From Deltaproteobacteria bacterium (lineage in GTDB: Bacteria > Desulfobacterota > Desulfobacteria > Desulfobacterales > JAFDCJ01): a DNA stretch of 12,732 nt. Within the stretch, counting starts at the first letter, position 1. Each line of letters opens with the position of its first letter. The stretch spans positions 1-12,732 of the forward strand of contig JAJRVC010000548.1 in assembly GCA_024277475.1 (NCBI GenBank). The letters are read 5' to 3'. Below are positions 12,075 to 12,732 of this stretch, piece after piece. The notes beneath the pieces were generated by a model, which was not told where the DNA came from, did not search any database, and saw only the letters and a program-made list of their open reading frames with translations. Position numbers and translations under genes: made by a program.

Positions 12075-12732
12075 TCAGTCGATTCGGATACGAGGATCAA
12101 GCAGGGCATTGACGGTGTCCGCCAGAAGGTTGCCGAGAATAACCGCGGCGGCGGTCACCATCACCATTCCCATTAACACCGGATATTCCTTCATCGTCAG
12201 GGCGTCCACAAAAAGCCGACCCATCCCGGGCCACCCGAAGATGGTTTCGGTAACCAGCGCCCCGCTAAACAGCCAGGGCAACTGAACCCCCGCCAGGGCA
12301 ATCAGCGGTGCCAGGGCATTGGGATAAGCATGCCGGAAGAGAATTCTGCTTCCGGACAACCCTTTGGATCTGGCGGTACGGATGTAATCCTGATTAATAA
12401 CCTCTAAAAAGCTTGATCGCGTGTAACGACTCCATTGGGCCACCAATACCAGCGCCAGGACCATTGTGGGCAAAATCATATGGCGCATTAAGTCCATAAT
12501 GTTCTCTTCCCCGCCCAGGGTGTACATACCGCCGGAAGGCAGCCAGCCAAGTTTCAGGCTGAAAATGAAAATAGCCATCAAGCCGAACCAGAACGTGGGA
12601 CAAGAAAGGGCGACCATGGCTCCGGTGGTTGCCAGATAGTCAAATATCGAGTAACGTTTGAATGCACCCAGAATGCCGATGGACATGCCGAGCAGGACAG
12701 CGACGGCCATGCCCGATCCCATTAGCAAAAAT
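12075..12732 (-). CDS. DppB-type ABC transporter permease, 5' end outside window
   Basis: The visible 217 or so residues are the C-terminal two thirds of a DppB/OppB permease (full length usually 310-340). The frame is open to the window edge, so the start lies beyond it. Seen are membrane segments around VAVLLGMSIGILGAF and FWFGLMAIFIFSL, the LPSGG periplasmic motif, and the EAA loop YIRTARSKGLSGSRILFRHAYPNALAP. The conserved ending is VTETIFGWPGMGRLFVDAL...LLADTVNALLDPRIR. It should form the channel with the DppC-type protein downstream. Confidence 0.92.
   Translation of the reverse strand, partial: FLLMGSGMAVAVLLGMSIGILGAFKRYSIFDYLATTGAMVALSCPTFWFGLMAIFIFSLKLGWLPSGGMYTLGGEENIMDLMRHMILPTMVLALVLVAQWSRYTRSSFLEVINQDYIRTARSKGLSGSRILFRHAYPNALAPLIALAGVQLPWLFSGALVTETIFGWPGMGRLFVDALTMKEYPVLMGMVMVTAAAVILGNLLADTVNALLDPRIRID

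Overview
The window looks like bacterial chromosome with moderate G+C, most likely from a sulfate-reducer-type member of Desulfobacterota. That assignment is an inference from gene style (DppB/C-type operon, intergenic repeat types, an Ada-AlkA fusion next to ogt). There is no rRNA, tRNA or other taxonomic marker in the window.

Left block (1-2815, + strand). A short C-terminal remnant of a peptide-type ABC substrate-binding protein is followed by two intact, closely spaced genes. The first is a creatinase/ectoine-hydrolase-like protein of the M24 (pita-bread) fold that has lost most of the canonical metal ligands. The second is a zinc-dependent histone-deacetylase-like amidohydrolase with every catalytic residue in place.

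Middle block (about 3000-7610), an accessory insert. It is bounded by two perfect 116-bp direct repeats (3007-3122 and 7493-7608). Inside lie a broken AbrB-type antitoxin gene, a broken zinc-ribbon gene, and a run of small minus-strand modules: a DUF6429-type gene, yefM-yoeB, a ribbon-helix-helix/mazF pair and a gene fragment. These small modules are separated by attC-like sites. The first bases of each cassette (TTCGCC, TTATGC, TTAGCC) are complementary to the R''-like box at the end of the same cassette (GGCGAAC, GCATAAC, GGCTAAT). I read this as a fragment of an integron cassette array rich in toxin-antitoxin systems, with no integrase in view. The insert also carries, on the + strand, an intact Ada-AlkA fusion (alkylation repair) and a 17-residue stub of ogt cut off at a palindrome.

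Right block (7645-12732, all minus strand). Transcription runs leftward: DppB-type permease (5' end outside the window), a 410-bp repeat-like spacer, DppC-type permease, family-5 substrate-binding protein, a strong terminator-like hairpin, then a DadA-type FAD amino-acid dehydrogenase. No ATPase genes are in the window.

Taken together, the outer blocks look like one uptake-and-catabolism locus interrupted by the accessory insert. A peptide/opine-type ABC importer would bring in an N-acylated or cyclic amino-acid derivative. The M24-fold hydrolase would open it, the HDAC-like enzyme would deacetylate it, and the flavoprotein would oxidise the resulting amine or amino acid. This parallels the ectoine-degradation logic (DoeA then DoeB) with a different deacetylase family. 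The substrate is not known from sequence.
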